32,967 nucleotides of DNA from CAWJEL01 sp964647255 (GTDB lineage: Bacteria > Chloroflexota > Anaerolineae > CG2-30-64-16): assembly GCA_964647255.1 (NCBI GenBank), contig CAZYGI010000045.1, positions 1-32,967 of the forward strand, read 5' to 3'. This document shows positions 15,345-22,845 of this stretch, piece by piece; within the stretch, counting starts at the first letter, position 1, and each line of letters opens with the position of its first letter. The notes beneath the pieces are model-generated. The model was not told where the DNA came from, ran no database searches, and was given only the letters and a program-made list of their open reading frames with translations. A program made the translations under genes and the position numbers.

Positions 15345-16070
15345 ATGACAGGTTTGCGTTTTGTTGCAGTGGCCCTGGTGGCCGTCCTATTGGCCGGCTG
15401 TGTGCCGGTGCCTTCGATTGAGCGTTTGACCGGGTCGGGTCGCACGGTGACCAAGACATACGGCCTGGAGGAGTTCAGCCAGGTCAACGTGAGCAGCGCG
15501 TTCCAGGTTGCGATCAGCCGGGCCGACACGTTCAGCGTCGAGGTCACGGTGGACGATAACCTGGCGGACAAGCTGGATGTCCGCAAGGCCGGCGACACGT
15601 TGATCATCGGCGTGAAGCCGCATGTCGGGTTCTTCGGCAACACCACCTTGAAAGCCAAAGTGAGCTTGCCGGTGCTGACCGGCGTGGAGCTGAGCGGTGC
15701 GACAAACGGCATGCTTGCCGGGTTCGATTCGGCCAGGCCGCTCGCCGTCACAGTTTCCGGCGCGAGCAAGCTGACGGGCGACATTCGCTCGGGTGACGCG
15801 AAGATGAATGTCTCGGGCGCCAGTACGGTGGAGCTGACCGGCGCGACGCAGGGCCTGGACGTGATCGTTTCGGGCGCCAGCACAGTCGCGTTGAAGCAGT
15901 TCACCTCGGCCGACACGAAAGTGTCTGCCAGCGGCGCCAGCCATGCGACGGTCGCGCCGGCCGGCAAGCTGACCGCGGAGGCCAGCGGCGCGTCATCGGT
16001 GCGCTATATCGGGGAGCCGGCCGGCGTCAAGGTGAACACGTCCGGCGCATCGTCGGTCGGGCCGCAATAG
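15345..16070 (+). CDS. DUF2807 (head GIN domain) lipoprotein
   Basis: A 241-residue exported lipoprotein with lipobox LLAGC near residue 19. The mature part is a right-handed beta-helix-like repeat: VTVSGASKL, MNVSGASTVEL, VIVSGASTVAL, VSASGASHATV, AEASGASSV and VNTSGASSV. This is the typical SGAS/GIN pattern of DUF2807. The first half holds the FSQVNVSSAFQVAIS entry motif. The ATG at 15345 sits 4-5 bases after GAGGAGGG. Such proteins occur widely as putative auto-transporter-like adhesins without a proven job. It lies between two other exported proteins, but each is preceded by more than 200 bases, so they may be separate units. Confidence 0.9.
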   Translation: MTGLRFVAVALVAVLLAGCVPVPSIERLTGSGRTVTKTYGLEEFSQVNVSSAFQVAISRADTFSVEVTVDDNLADKLDVRKAGDTLIIGVKPHVGFFGNTTLKAKVSLPVLTGVELSGATNGMLAGFDSARPLAVTVSGASKLTGDIRSGDAKMNVSGASTVELTGATQGLDVIVSGASTVALKQFTSADTKVSASGASHATVAPAGKLTAEASGASSVRYIGEPAGVKVNTSGASSVGPQ

Positions 16071-16097
16071 AAGATCAGCTGCGCACGCAGGCCAGGT

Positions 16098-16132
16098 GAC
16101 GGGGGCGGGTGACGTGTCCATCCGCCCCCGTC
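16098..16132 (+). terminator. Strong GC hairpin after the DUF2807 gene
   Basis: GACGGGGGCGG (16098-16108) and CCGCCCCCGTC (16122-16132) are perfect 11-base arms around a 13-base loop, 27 bases after the stop. A T tract is missing, so termination may be Rho-aided. The rest of the gap to 16292 holds a possible -10 (TAGAAT, 16220-16225) for the next gene. Confidence 0.55.
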
Positions 16133-16292
16133 GCGCGCCCCGGCAGGTTCAAGACGGCGCCTTTACGCTTATTCACAGTTGGCCATGGGCCGTTTCATCT
16201 TTCTTTCATCGAGTGAGCTTAGAATCAGCCGCGCACCGTGGGGTCCGCGCCGCGGGCTCGACGGATCCAGGATTTTGCTGAGAGAGGCCAAG

Positions 16293-18122
16293 ATGAATTT
16301 TCGTAGAACCTATTGGGTGCTGGCGATTGCCCTGATTGTCGTGGTTGTCGTGAGCGGCCTGGTGTTCGACCGGCCGGAGCCGGTCAGTGCCGCGGTCGCC
16401 GCGGGAGCGTCAGGCCCAGCGCCGGCCGGCCCGAGTGGCGGCGGGGAGAGCGCGGCCGATCAATTTGCGCTGGGGTTCTCACCGGCGCCGTCTGCGCCGC
16501 TGGCGATCGGCACGGTCTCGAACGGTTGGGAGTTGGTGTTCACTGCACCGCCCTATTCTGCCACCAGTCCCTACTATTTCTACGGCATGACGTTTTCGAG
16601 CCGCTATACCGGCTTTGCCTACGGCGGCGATAATTGGGACGCCAAGCCGGGTTACGCTGGCCGGGTCTACCGCACCACCAACGGCGGCAACACCTGGACC
16701 AAGGTGCGGGAGTCGCCGGGATGGAAGATAGATATGACCTGCACCAATGAGGTCAACTGCTGGACCGGCGGCCGGGCCGGCCGGGTGGAACGCACCACCG
16801 ACGCGGGCAACTCCTGGACGACCGCGAACACCTACACGTGGTCTGTGAATTCGCTTGGCACCCCCGAACCCACCCCCACACCCTTCAATGCCTGGATTCG
16901 CTCCGCAGGTTCCACCAGGGATGGGCAGTCCATCATCATGGGGGCGACCGACAATACGATCCTGACCTCCACCGACGGCCAGAATTTCTATAACTACTGG
17001 CCGCTGCTCCTGTATTGGGTTGCGACGTGGTCGGTCGAATGCCCGACGAGCACGGTCTGTTACGGTGGGCAGGTCGGCCCGTTCATGGTCAAGAGCACCA
17101 ACGCCGGGAAAGACTGGTGGATGCCCGCGTACGTCTTTGATCGGAACCAGCCCTGGGCCTGTTTGGTCGATCAGTATCCGCCGACAGGGATCCAGAAACG
17201 TTATTATGATTTAGCCTTTGTGACCAAAGATTACGGCTGGGCCGTGGGAAGCTGCGGCGCGATCTATCGGACGACGAACGGCGCAGTGGCGCGTTGGGAA
17301 CCGCAAGGCGCCGGGATCCCGGAACGCATTGAATTCCGCAAGGCCCAGGCGTTGGGCACCACCAAGGCGATCGCGGTCGGCGGCTGGCTGCCCGACCCAG
17401 CGGTCAGCGGCGACACCTCGCACGCCGTGGTATACCTCACACGCGATGGGAGCACCTGGCAGTCCGTCGAGGCGCCTGACACGACGGAGCTCATCGGTCT
17501 GGCGGCCTTCACCGATGCCACGTATGTGGCGGATGTGACGGGGCACATCTGGCGGCGTCCCGGCGCACTGATTGATTTCACGCCGACCCCTGTGGTCACG
17601 GCGACGCCGACGGCCACCGCCACCGAAACGCCCACCACCACCCCGACCGCCTCGGCCACGCCTTCGCCGACGCCGACGGAAACGCCGACTGCGACCGCGA
17701 CTCCCACCGTCACCGCAACGCCGACGGCCGAAACCGGCGAGGTGCGCGTGCGGGCCTTCCTGGATGCCAACGGCGATACGGAGTACCAGGCCGGTGAGTC
17801 GTTGCTGGTCGGCGCGGAGTTCGCGCTGCAACGGGGCAGCCAGGCGGTGGCGCACGGCACGACCGATGCCGCGGGCCGGCTGGTCTTTCCGGCTTTAACC
17901 CCGGGCTCCTACACGTTGGTCGAGACGGCTCCGCCGGACGGCTACGTGTCGCAGCTCCCGATGGTGTCGTTCAGTGTATTGGCCGGCGAGACGCTCGACC
18001 TGGACGTGGCGCATCTACTTGCCACGCCGACGCCGACCGCCACATCCACCGCGACGGCGACCGCCACGCTGACCCCGACCCCCACGCCGATGCGCTCGTG
18101 GCTGCCCCTGATCTGGCGCTGA
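16293..18122 (+). CDS. Secreted YCF48-like beta-propeller with Thr/Pro stalk and SdrB-like domain
   Basis: A 609-residue exported protein. Signal or anchor at about 9-27 (LAIALIVVVVVSGLVF). Residues 85-425 form a propeller with Asp-box motifs RTTNGGNTWTKV, RTTDAGNSWTTA and STNAGKDWW, like the photosystem assembly factor YCF48 and BNR proteins. A Thr/Pro tract follows at about 428-485, then a Cna-B/SdrB-like beta-sandwich at 486-570 (VRAFLDANGDTEYQAGE, GRLVFPALTPGSYTLVETAPPDGY), a second Thr/Pro tract, and the C-terminus MRSWLPLIWR. The stalk-plus-domain layout indicates a cell-surface protein. The short xxLPLxxR end recurs in Chloroflexota exported proteins as I recall and may be a sorting mark. 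The ATG at 16293 has GAGAGG 7-8 bases upstream. Ligand unknown. Confidence 0.85.
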   Translation: MNFRRTYWVLAIALIVVVVVSGLVFDRPEPVSAAVAAGASGPAPAGPSGGGESAADQFALGFSPAPSAPLAIGTVSNGWELVFTAPPYSATSPYYFYGMTFSSRYTGFAYGGDNWDAKPGYAGRVYRTTNGGNTWTKVRESPGWKIDMTCTNEVNCWTGGRAGRVERTTDAGNSWTTANTYTWSVNSLGTPEPTPTPFNAWIRSAGSTRDGQSIIMGATDNTILTSTDGQNFYNYWPLLLYWVATWSVECPTSTVCYGGQVGPFMVKSTNAGKDWWMPAYVFDRNQPWACLVDQYPPTGIQKRYYDLAFVTKDYGWAVGSCGAIYRTTNGAVARWEPQGAGIPERIEFRKAQALGTTKAIAVGGWLPDPAVSGDTSHAVVYLTRDGSTWQSVEAPDTTELIGLAAFTDATYVADVTGHIWRRPGALIDFTPTPVVTATPTATATETPTTTPTASATPSPTPTETPTATATPTVTATPTAETGEVRVRAFLDANGDTEYQAGESLLVGAEFALQRGSQAVAHGTTDAAGRLVFPALTPGSYTLVETAPPDGYVSQLPMVSFSVLAGETLDLDVAHLLATPTPTATSTATATATLTPTPTPMRSWLPLIWR

Positions 18123-18161
18123 GCGCGGTTGCGGCGTGTGCGCGAAACCTGACGCAAGTCA

Positions 18162-18190
18162 TGTCAGCACGCGGCGAATGCTGGTATAGT
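18162..18190 (+). promoter_or_regulatory. Candidate ferredoxin promoter
   Basis: TGTCAG (18162-18167), a 17-base spacer and TATAGT (18185-18190) precede the ferredoxin start by about 54 bases. The -35 is poor and the -10 good. Confidence 0.4.
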
Positions 18191-18243
18191 TGTCCATGCT
18201 GTCCAAGCTGAGGCAGCGGAACCGTCTCTTGAAGGAGTATGTC

Positions 18244-18444
18244 ATGTACGTTATCACAGTTGATGTCGAGAAATGCCAGGCCTGCGGGGATTGCATCGAG
18301 GCCTGCCCGAATGAGTTGCTGGCCCTGGTCGAAGAAAACGGGAAACAGTACGCCATGTACAAAGGCGACCCTGATGAGTGCATCGGCTGCTATTCGTGCG
18401 AATCATCGTGTCCCGAAGGCTCACTCACGATCACTGAGCTGTAA
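18244..18444 (+). CDS. 2[4Fe-4S] ferredoxin
   Basis: A 66-residue soluble electron carrier. It has two full cluster motifs: CQACGDCIEACP near the start and CIGCYSCESSCP near the end, each CxxCxxCxxxCP. The ATG at 18244 is chosen because GAAGGAG lies 6 bases upstream; starting 18 codons earlier would add a basic extension without a ribosome site. The redox partner cannot be told from the context, since both neighbours are unrelated. It is a single-gene unit with its own promoter and a strong terminator. Confidence 0.95.
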   Translation: MYVITVDVEKCQACGDCIEACPNELLALVEENGKQYAMYKGDPDECIGCYSCESSCPEGSLTITEL

Positions 18445-18458
18445 GCTCGCGTTTGCGT

Positions 18459-18509
18459 AGAAAAGCAACTGGCCGCACCGGTCTTGTCGGTGCGGCCAGT
18501 TGCTTTTCT
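18459..18509. terminator. Perfect 22-bp bidirectional terminator
   Basis: Arms 18459-18480 and 18488-18509 are exactly complementary around the loop GTCTTGT. Each side has an A-rich or T-rich outer part (AGAAAAGC and GCTTTTCT), so it can end transcription from the ferredoxin on the plus strand and from the alpha/beta hydrolase operon on the minus strand. Confidence 0.92.
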
Positions 18510-18518
18510 GTCGGCCGA

Positions 18519-19277
18519 TCAGACGCCGATGCGGTTAAGAAACGCCAGCGTGATTTGTGCGGCCTCGGCGCGCTCCTGGTCAATGATGACGCAATGCTGC
18601 GAATTGGGCAGCCAGTGCAGTTCTTTTACCGCCGACCGCACCTCGCGGTAGATCGTCTCCGGCGCGCTGGGGTGGACGGTGGCATCGAGGCGTCCTTGTA
18701 TGATCAAGATCGGCGGATGGACGCGGGGCAGCCGGCCGCGCACCGCCTGTTGGAGGCGCAGCAGCTCCCGCGCCCCTTTCAGTGGATAGACGGTGTACCC
18801 CTGCCAGAGCGGGTCATCCCCCATCTGCGGCTTGCGAAAGGCGGTCACGAAAGGCGCCAGCAGCCGGATGCCCGCGAGCTTCCCAGCGCTCATGTGTAGG
18901 CGCAGCGCGGGCGCGTAGGCCAGCACAGCCAGGGCTTCCGGGTGTTCGCTTGCCAGGTAGAGCGCCAGCAGCGCGCCGGTGGATTCTCCGCCCACGATGA
19001 CGCGTTCGCAGCGCGCTGACAGCTTCCGGTACGATTCCTCCGCCGCGCGCACCCAGTCGCGCCAGGTGTAGCGATTCACGTCCTCCGGTTGGGTGCCGTG
19101 CCCTGGCAGCAGCGGCCCCGCCACCGTGTAGCCTTTTTCGTAGAGGATATGCGTCAGCGGCCGCACCTCGGCGGTGGTGGCGGTGAACCCGTGGATCAGC
19201 AGCACGCCGGTCGGGCCGCCCTCCCAGAAGAAAGGGTCGCCTTCGAGGTGTGGATTGTAGATCGTCGCTGTAGTCAT
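18519..19277 (-). CDS. Alpha/beta hydrolase, carboxylesterase or monoacylglycerol-lipase type
   Basis: A 252-residue cytoplasmic enzyme (no signal peptide). The oxyanion-hole motif LLIHGFTATTAE is followed by LLPGHG, the nucleophile elbow GGESTG (S99), the acid in GRLDATV (D198) and the base in SQHCVI (H228): a complete Ser-Asp-His triad. Size and motifs match Est30-like carboxylesterases acting on short or medium acyl esters. Its ATG overlaps the stop of the gene upstream by four bases (ATGA). It is the last gene of a four-gene minus-strand operon with a sugar symporter, so ester removal from an imported sugar derivative is possible, but this is inference. Confidence 0.9.
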   Translation of the reverse strand: MTTATIYNPHLEGDPFFWEGGPTGVLLIHGFTATTAEVRPLTHILYEKGYTVAGPLLPGHGTQPEDVNRYTWRDWVRAAEESYRKLSARCERVIVGGESTGALLALYLASEHPEALAVLAYAPALRLHMSAGKLAGIRLLAPFVTAFRKPQMGDDPLWQGYTVYPLKGARELLRLQQAVRGRLPRVHPPILIIQGRLDATVHPSAPETIYREVRSAVKELHWLPNSQHCVIIDQERAEAAQITLAFLNRIGV

Positions 19278-20347
19278 GGCTCATCCGTCCTTGTTATACC
19301 TGCGAGCGTCAGCGCAAAATCGGCGCCGTAGGCCGTCGCCGGCGTCTGGTAGCCGGCCGGCGCGTCCCCGCCCAGGGCTCGCGCGGCAATCGCGACCGCC
19401 GCAACCGCTGTGAGCGTGTACGAATGCGGAGTTCGCATCCGGGCGGCCGCGCGCCGCCCGGCCTCGTCCGTCGCCTCGCCCCACAGCAGGCTGTAGCCCG
19501 CGGCTCGCGCGTCGTCGGATGGGCCGGCGGGCAGGCCCTGCGCCAGCCACATCAACGCGGCCTTTCCCGGCCTGGAGCCGAGCAGCCAACCGGTGTAGCG
19601 CGTGGATTTCATCACCCAGCGTTGGGCTGCGGACAAAGCCATGTATGTCTCGATGTTCGGGATGCCGGTGCTGCGGTAGGCGGTCGCCAGGTCGCCCCAG
19701 GGCAGGGTGGTGCACGCGATCGGGCCCTGGCCGAAGTCAACCAGGCGGGTCTTCCACGCGGCCGGCACCGGTGTCAGCGCGCCGTCCCGCCGCACCATGC
19801 CGGGCCGGTCGGCGGCGTCCACCGTGCTGATCATGGTGCCGCGCGATGAGCCGCCGACTGCCTGGAAGGCTAACGTCAGTCGGGTGGCAGTGGGCAGCCG
19901 CCGTTTGAGGTGCGCGGCCAGGCAATCGGATGGCACCACGTCGAACCCGACCGAGGGCAGGAGCATCACGCCCGCCGCCCTCGCCTCGGCGCCGCGCGCG
20001 GCCAGCGCCTCGTGCTCCATCAGCTCGCCGGAGATGTCGAGGTAGTGCCGGCCCGTGCGGAGGCAGGCGTCGGCCATCGGTGGGTAAGTGATCGAGTAGG
20101 GCCCGGCGCAGTGCAACACCAGCGAGACCTCGCGGAGCGCAGCATCGAGCGCGGCCACATCGGCCAGGCGAAAGGCGCGCCATTCCAGTCCCAACTCGTC
20201 CGCCAGCGCCTTGATCCCGGCCGGGTTGCGCCCGGCCAGGATCGGCCGCAGCCCGCGTTGGACCGCAGCGCGCGCAATCAGGTTGCCCGTGTACCCGGTC
20301 GCACCGTAAAGCAAGAAGGTTGATGACATAATCCCTTCTTTTTTCAT
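19274..20347 (-). CDS. Saccharopine dehydrogenase-like NAD(P)-binding oxidoreductase
   Basis: A 357-residue protein with an N-terminal Rossmann motif FLLYGATGYTGNLIARAA, then PILAGRN, VVLHCAGPYSITY-like and HYLDISGE segments. These match the saccharopine dehydrogenase / trans-acting enoyl reductase group. Real substrates in this group vary (saccharopine, polyketide or lipid intermediates), so no reaction is assigned. The ATG at 20347 overlaps the stop of the upstream symporter by four bases. An internal ATG at 20329 is possible, but its AGAAGGG lies only 3 bases away. Downstream the gene overlaps the hydrolase gene in the same way, so three genes are translationally coupled. Confidence 0.87.
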   Translation of the reverse strand: MKKEGIMSSTFLLYGATGYTGNLIARAAVQRGLRPILAGRNPAGIKALADELGLEWRAFRLADVAALDAALREVSLVLHCAGPYSITYPPMADACLRTGRHYLDISGELMEHEALAARGAEARAAGVMLLPSVGFDVVPSDCLAAHLKRRLPTATRLTLAFQAVGGSSRGTMISTVDAADRPGMVRRDGALTPVPAAWKTRLVDFGQGPIACTTLPWGDLATAYRSTGIPNIETYMALSAAQRWVMKSTRYTGWLLGSRPGKAALMWLAQGLPAGPSDDARAAGYSLLWGEATDEAGRRAAARMRTPHSYTLTAVAAVAIAARALGGDAPAGYQTPATAYGADFALTLAGITRTDEP

Positions 20348-21741
20348 TGCTTCGCCAGCCGGGCGTGCTTCTCGGCGTGCAGCGCCAGCACGTCGTCCTG
20401 CATCTGCGCCAGGCGCTGCCCGCGCAGCGGGAACCGCGTCAGGATGAGGGCGCCCAGCAACAGCGCAACGCCGGGGATCAGCCCGGACAGAAGGCGGATG
20501 CCGGTCACGGCGCTGCCCGGCTGGCTCAGGAAGATCTGCCCGCCGTTGGCATCGCGCGTCACGAAGTGGGTGGCTTCCAGGATGAAGGGCACGAGCGCCA
20601 GCGCCACCGACTGCGCGGGCTTGGTGATCAGCGCGTTCACGCCGAAGAAAGCTCCCTCGCGGCGGACGCCGGAGCGCAGTTCATCTTCGTCGGCTACCTG
20701 GGCAAAGAGCACGTTCGTCAGCGTCTGTGGGCCGGACAGGCCAAAGCCCGCGATTGCCAGGCAGACCAGGACGAGCGGCTTTGGCACGAATGCCAGCAGC
20801 ACCAGCCCGACGCCGGCGATCACCAACAGGCACTGCTGCGCGCCCACCACGCCCAGCCGCGCCCGCAGCGGCTGGGTCAACGGCACGCCGATGACCAGCG
20901 GAATGAAGAGCGCGGCCAGCAAGATCATCGAGCTCATCTGCATCACATAATCCGCCAGGTAAAATAGCACGCTCATGACCAGGGAGCCGACCAGGATAGA
21001 CATAAAATTGGCGACAGCCAGGACAAGAAAAGAGCGGCTGGTGAAGGTGAAGCGGATGGCCTGGCCCAACGGCAGCGGTTGATCCCCCAAATGAAACTCA
21101 GGGCGCTCCTTCACCTTCAGCGTGGTGAGGACGACCAGGATCGCGCTGACCAGGCCAACAACGATCATCGAGACCTGGAGGGGCAGGAACGAAAGGTCGG
21201 CGCCTGCCTTGGGGCGGAAGAGATCGGGGATCACGAACCCAAGCAGGGTGCCCAGCAGGCCCAGCAGCGATGCGGAAATCTGCAGGCCGGTCCGGTCGGC
21301 GTCCGATTCGGTCACTTCGGGCAGCAGCGCTGAGTAGACCAGCCCAATCATGGTATAGCACGTGTCGTAGAGGAGCATCGTGCCGAGCATCCAGGCAAAG
21401 AGGATCGGTTGGCCTGCGCCGCGCGGGGCGAGCCAGACCAGGGCGAAGGTCAGGGCCAGGAAGGGGGCGGTGTAGCGCATGAACGGGATGCGCCGGCCGC
21501 GTTTCGAGCGCGTGTTGTCGGTCAGGTAGCCGAACAGCGGATCATTCAGCGCATTCCAGATCGCGTAAATCAGTGAGGCCAGGCCGATCCAGCGGGCGGT
21601 CAACCCCAGGTAATCCTGATAGAAGATCGGCAACAGCGCGGCAAAGGTGCCCGAGATCAGCGACGTGCCGAGGGCTGCCAGGCCCCAAATGAACTTGAAG
21701 CCAGGGCTGAGTCGCTGGAGCGGATTGGCGGCGGTGGGCAT
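20344..21741 (-). CDS. GPH-family (MFS_2) sugar:cation symporter
   Basis: A 465-residue inner-membrane transporter with about 12 hydrophobic segments. The loop motif NDPLFGYLTDNTRSKRGRRI after the second segment marks the glycoside-pentoside-hexuronide:cation symporter family (MelB/XynP group). Family members import sugars or glycosides with H+ or Na+. The start ATG has AAAGGGGA about 6 bases upstream. It follows the kinase-like gene by 25 bases and overlaps the oxidoreductase gene by four. The substrate cannot be read; a GPH transporter next to a dehydrogenase and an esterase suggests uptake and processing of a glycoside or a decorated sugar. Confidence 0.92.
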   Translation of the reverse strand: MPTAANPLQRLSPGFKFIWGLAALGTSLISGTFAALLPIFYQDYLGLTARWIGLASLIYAIWNALNDPLFGYLTDNTRSKRGRRIPFMRYTAPFLALTFALVWLAPRGAGQPILFAWMLGTMLLYDTCYTMIGLVYSALLPEVTESDADRTGLQISASLLGLLGTLLGFVIPDLFRPKAGADLSFLPLQVSMIVVGLVSAILVVLTTLKVKERPEFHLGDQPLPLGQAIRFTFTSRSFLVLAVANFMSILVGSLVMSVLFYLADYVMQMSSMILLAALFIPLVIGVPLTQPLRARLGVVGAQQCLLVIAGVGLVLLAFVPKPLVLVCLAIAGFGLSGPQTLTNVLFAQVADEDELRSGVRREGAFFGVNALITKPAQSVALALVPFILEATHFVTRDANGGQIFLSQPGSAVTGIRLLSGLIPGVALLLGALILTRFPLRGQRLAQMQDDVLALHAEKHARLAKQ

Positions 21742-21766
21742 GGAACATCCCCTTTCTCGAAAGCGA

Positions 21767-22717
21767 TCATCTTCCCAAGAGCCGGTTCAGCCGGCGGAGC
21801 ATCATATAGCTGCGCCAGTAGAGCACATCCCGGCGATGTTGCGCCTGGATCTCGGCCACGGTGAGCGGGCGGAAGTGCGCCTCCATCCGCTCCGCCAGGA
21901 AGAACCAGTTGGTCGTGTCGGTCAGCCATGAGACCAGATTTTCGCGTCCCTCCGTGTACAGGTTGGCGAGCAGATCCACGACCGTGCGCCGAAAATCATA
22001 GTATCGCGAGATGAGGTCATTCACGGCCGAGCGGCGCACGAAGAACGGCATGATGGCCGGCATGCCTCGCAGGAGCGGCATCGTGTCGAATTGCTCCTGT
22101 CCGTTCCGGCGCAGCATCGGCGTCGAAGTATCCAGGTACGCCAGCCGTATCCGCTGCGGCAGGATGGGATCTTCAGGATCAAACCCCAGAATGGCCCAGT
22201 TGGACAGCCGCGCGTCGAATCCGAGTTCCAGCGTGCGCTGGTGTTGGGTGTTGAAATCAAAAACCTTAGCGGTTTCCTGCAACACCGTCAGCAGGAGGCG
22301 ATCCACCTCGGGCGGTGAGAGGTGGAACATCGCCGCGTGGCAGGCCGTGTCTTCGAGCGCCCGTTCCTGGACGATATAGACGATCACGCGGCCGGGCACA
22401 GCATCGGTGAGCCGCACGGTAGTGGTGGGCATCAGCTTCAACCCGGCGCGCTCGCCCAGCGTGCGGGTATACCGCCGGTGCAGCGACTCGTAGTGGTCGG
22501 CCTCTTCCGGGGTCTTGAAGATGGACAGCCGTTTGATTGCGAGATTCGCCATTGCGCCCTGGGTGACGGCGAGCACGGTGCTGATGCGGCCCTGTCCCAA
22601 GAGGCGCGCCGGAATCTCGCTGCGTTCGGGGTGGCGCGGGTCATACCCGGCCTCGAAACGCCTCAGCATCTCGCAGTCAACGTGTAAATCGGCCACGACG
22701 CACACCTTCTTTGGCAT
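21767..22717 (-). CDS. Unrecognised protein with protein-kinase/APH-like motif order
   Basis: A 316-residue protein I cannot place in a named family. Motifs in kinase order: LLGQGRISTVLAV (G41-x-G43), AIKRL (K62), a following helix with E71/E72, the hinge-like VYIVQERAL (114-121), FDARLSNW (D168, N173; catalytic-loop-like DxxxxN) and AYLDTSTP (D196; metal-binding position). The N-terminal VCVVADLHVDCEMLRRFEAG and the C-terminal 110 residues (ISRYYDFRRTVVDLLANLY, AQHRRDVLYWRSYMMLRRL) are outside the motif core. The start at 22717 (MPKK) is preferred: the upstream alternative at 22753 would begin almost inside the -10 TATAAT at 22756-22761. First gene of the symporter operon; phosphorylation of an imported small molecule is a hypothesis. 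No membrane segment. Confidence 0.75.
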   Translation of the reverse strand: MPKKVCVVADLHVDCEMLRRFEAGYDPRHPERSEIPARLLGQGRISTVLAVTQGAMANLAIKRLSIFKTPEEADHYESLHRRYTRTLGERAGLKLMPTTTVRLTDAVPGRVIVYIVQERALEDTACHAAMFHLSPPEVDRLLLTVLQETAKVFDFNTQHQRTLELGFDARLSNWAILGFDPEDPILPQRIRLAYLDTSTPMLRRNGQEQFDTMPLLRGMPAIMPFFVRRSAVNDLISRYYDFRRTVVDLLANLYTEGRENLVSWLTDTTNWFFLAERMEAHFRPLTVAEIQAQHRRDVLYWRSYMMLRRLNRLLGR

Positions 22718-22755
22718 GGGAGTTGCTGAAAGAGTTCGGGCTTGCAGTCGCAAGG

Positions 22756-22787
22756 ATTATAGCATGAAGGAGGCTCACGAGTATAAT
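22756..22787. promoter_or_regulatory. Divergent promoters with two consensus -10 boxes
   Basis: TATAAT on the minus strand (complement of 22756-22761) serves the kinase-like operon, and TATAAT on the plus strand (22782-22787) serves the Gfo/Idh gene. They are 20 bases apart, so polymerases or one regulator would affect both. The -35 boxes are weak. Confidence 0.6.
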
Positions 22788-22845
22788 GGCGTGTGTGCTC
22801 CGGTGGCTGATAGCGATCACTCCAGGATCAGAAAGGGGTTAGTTC

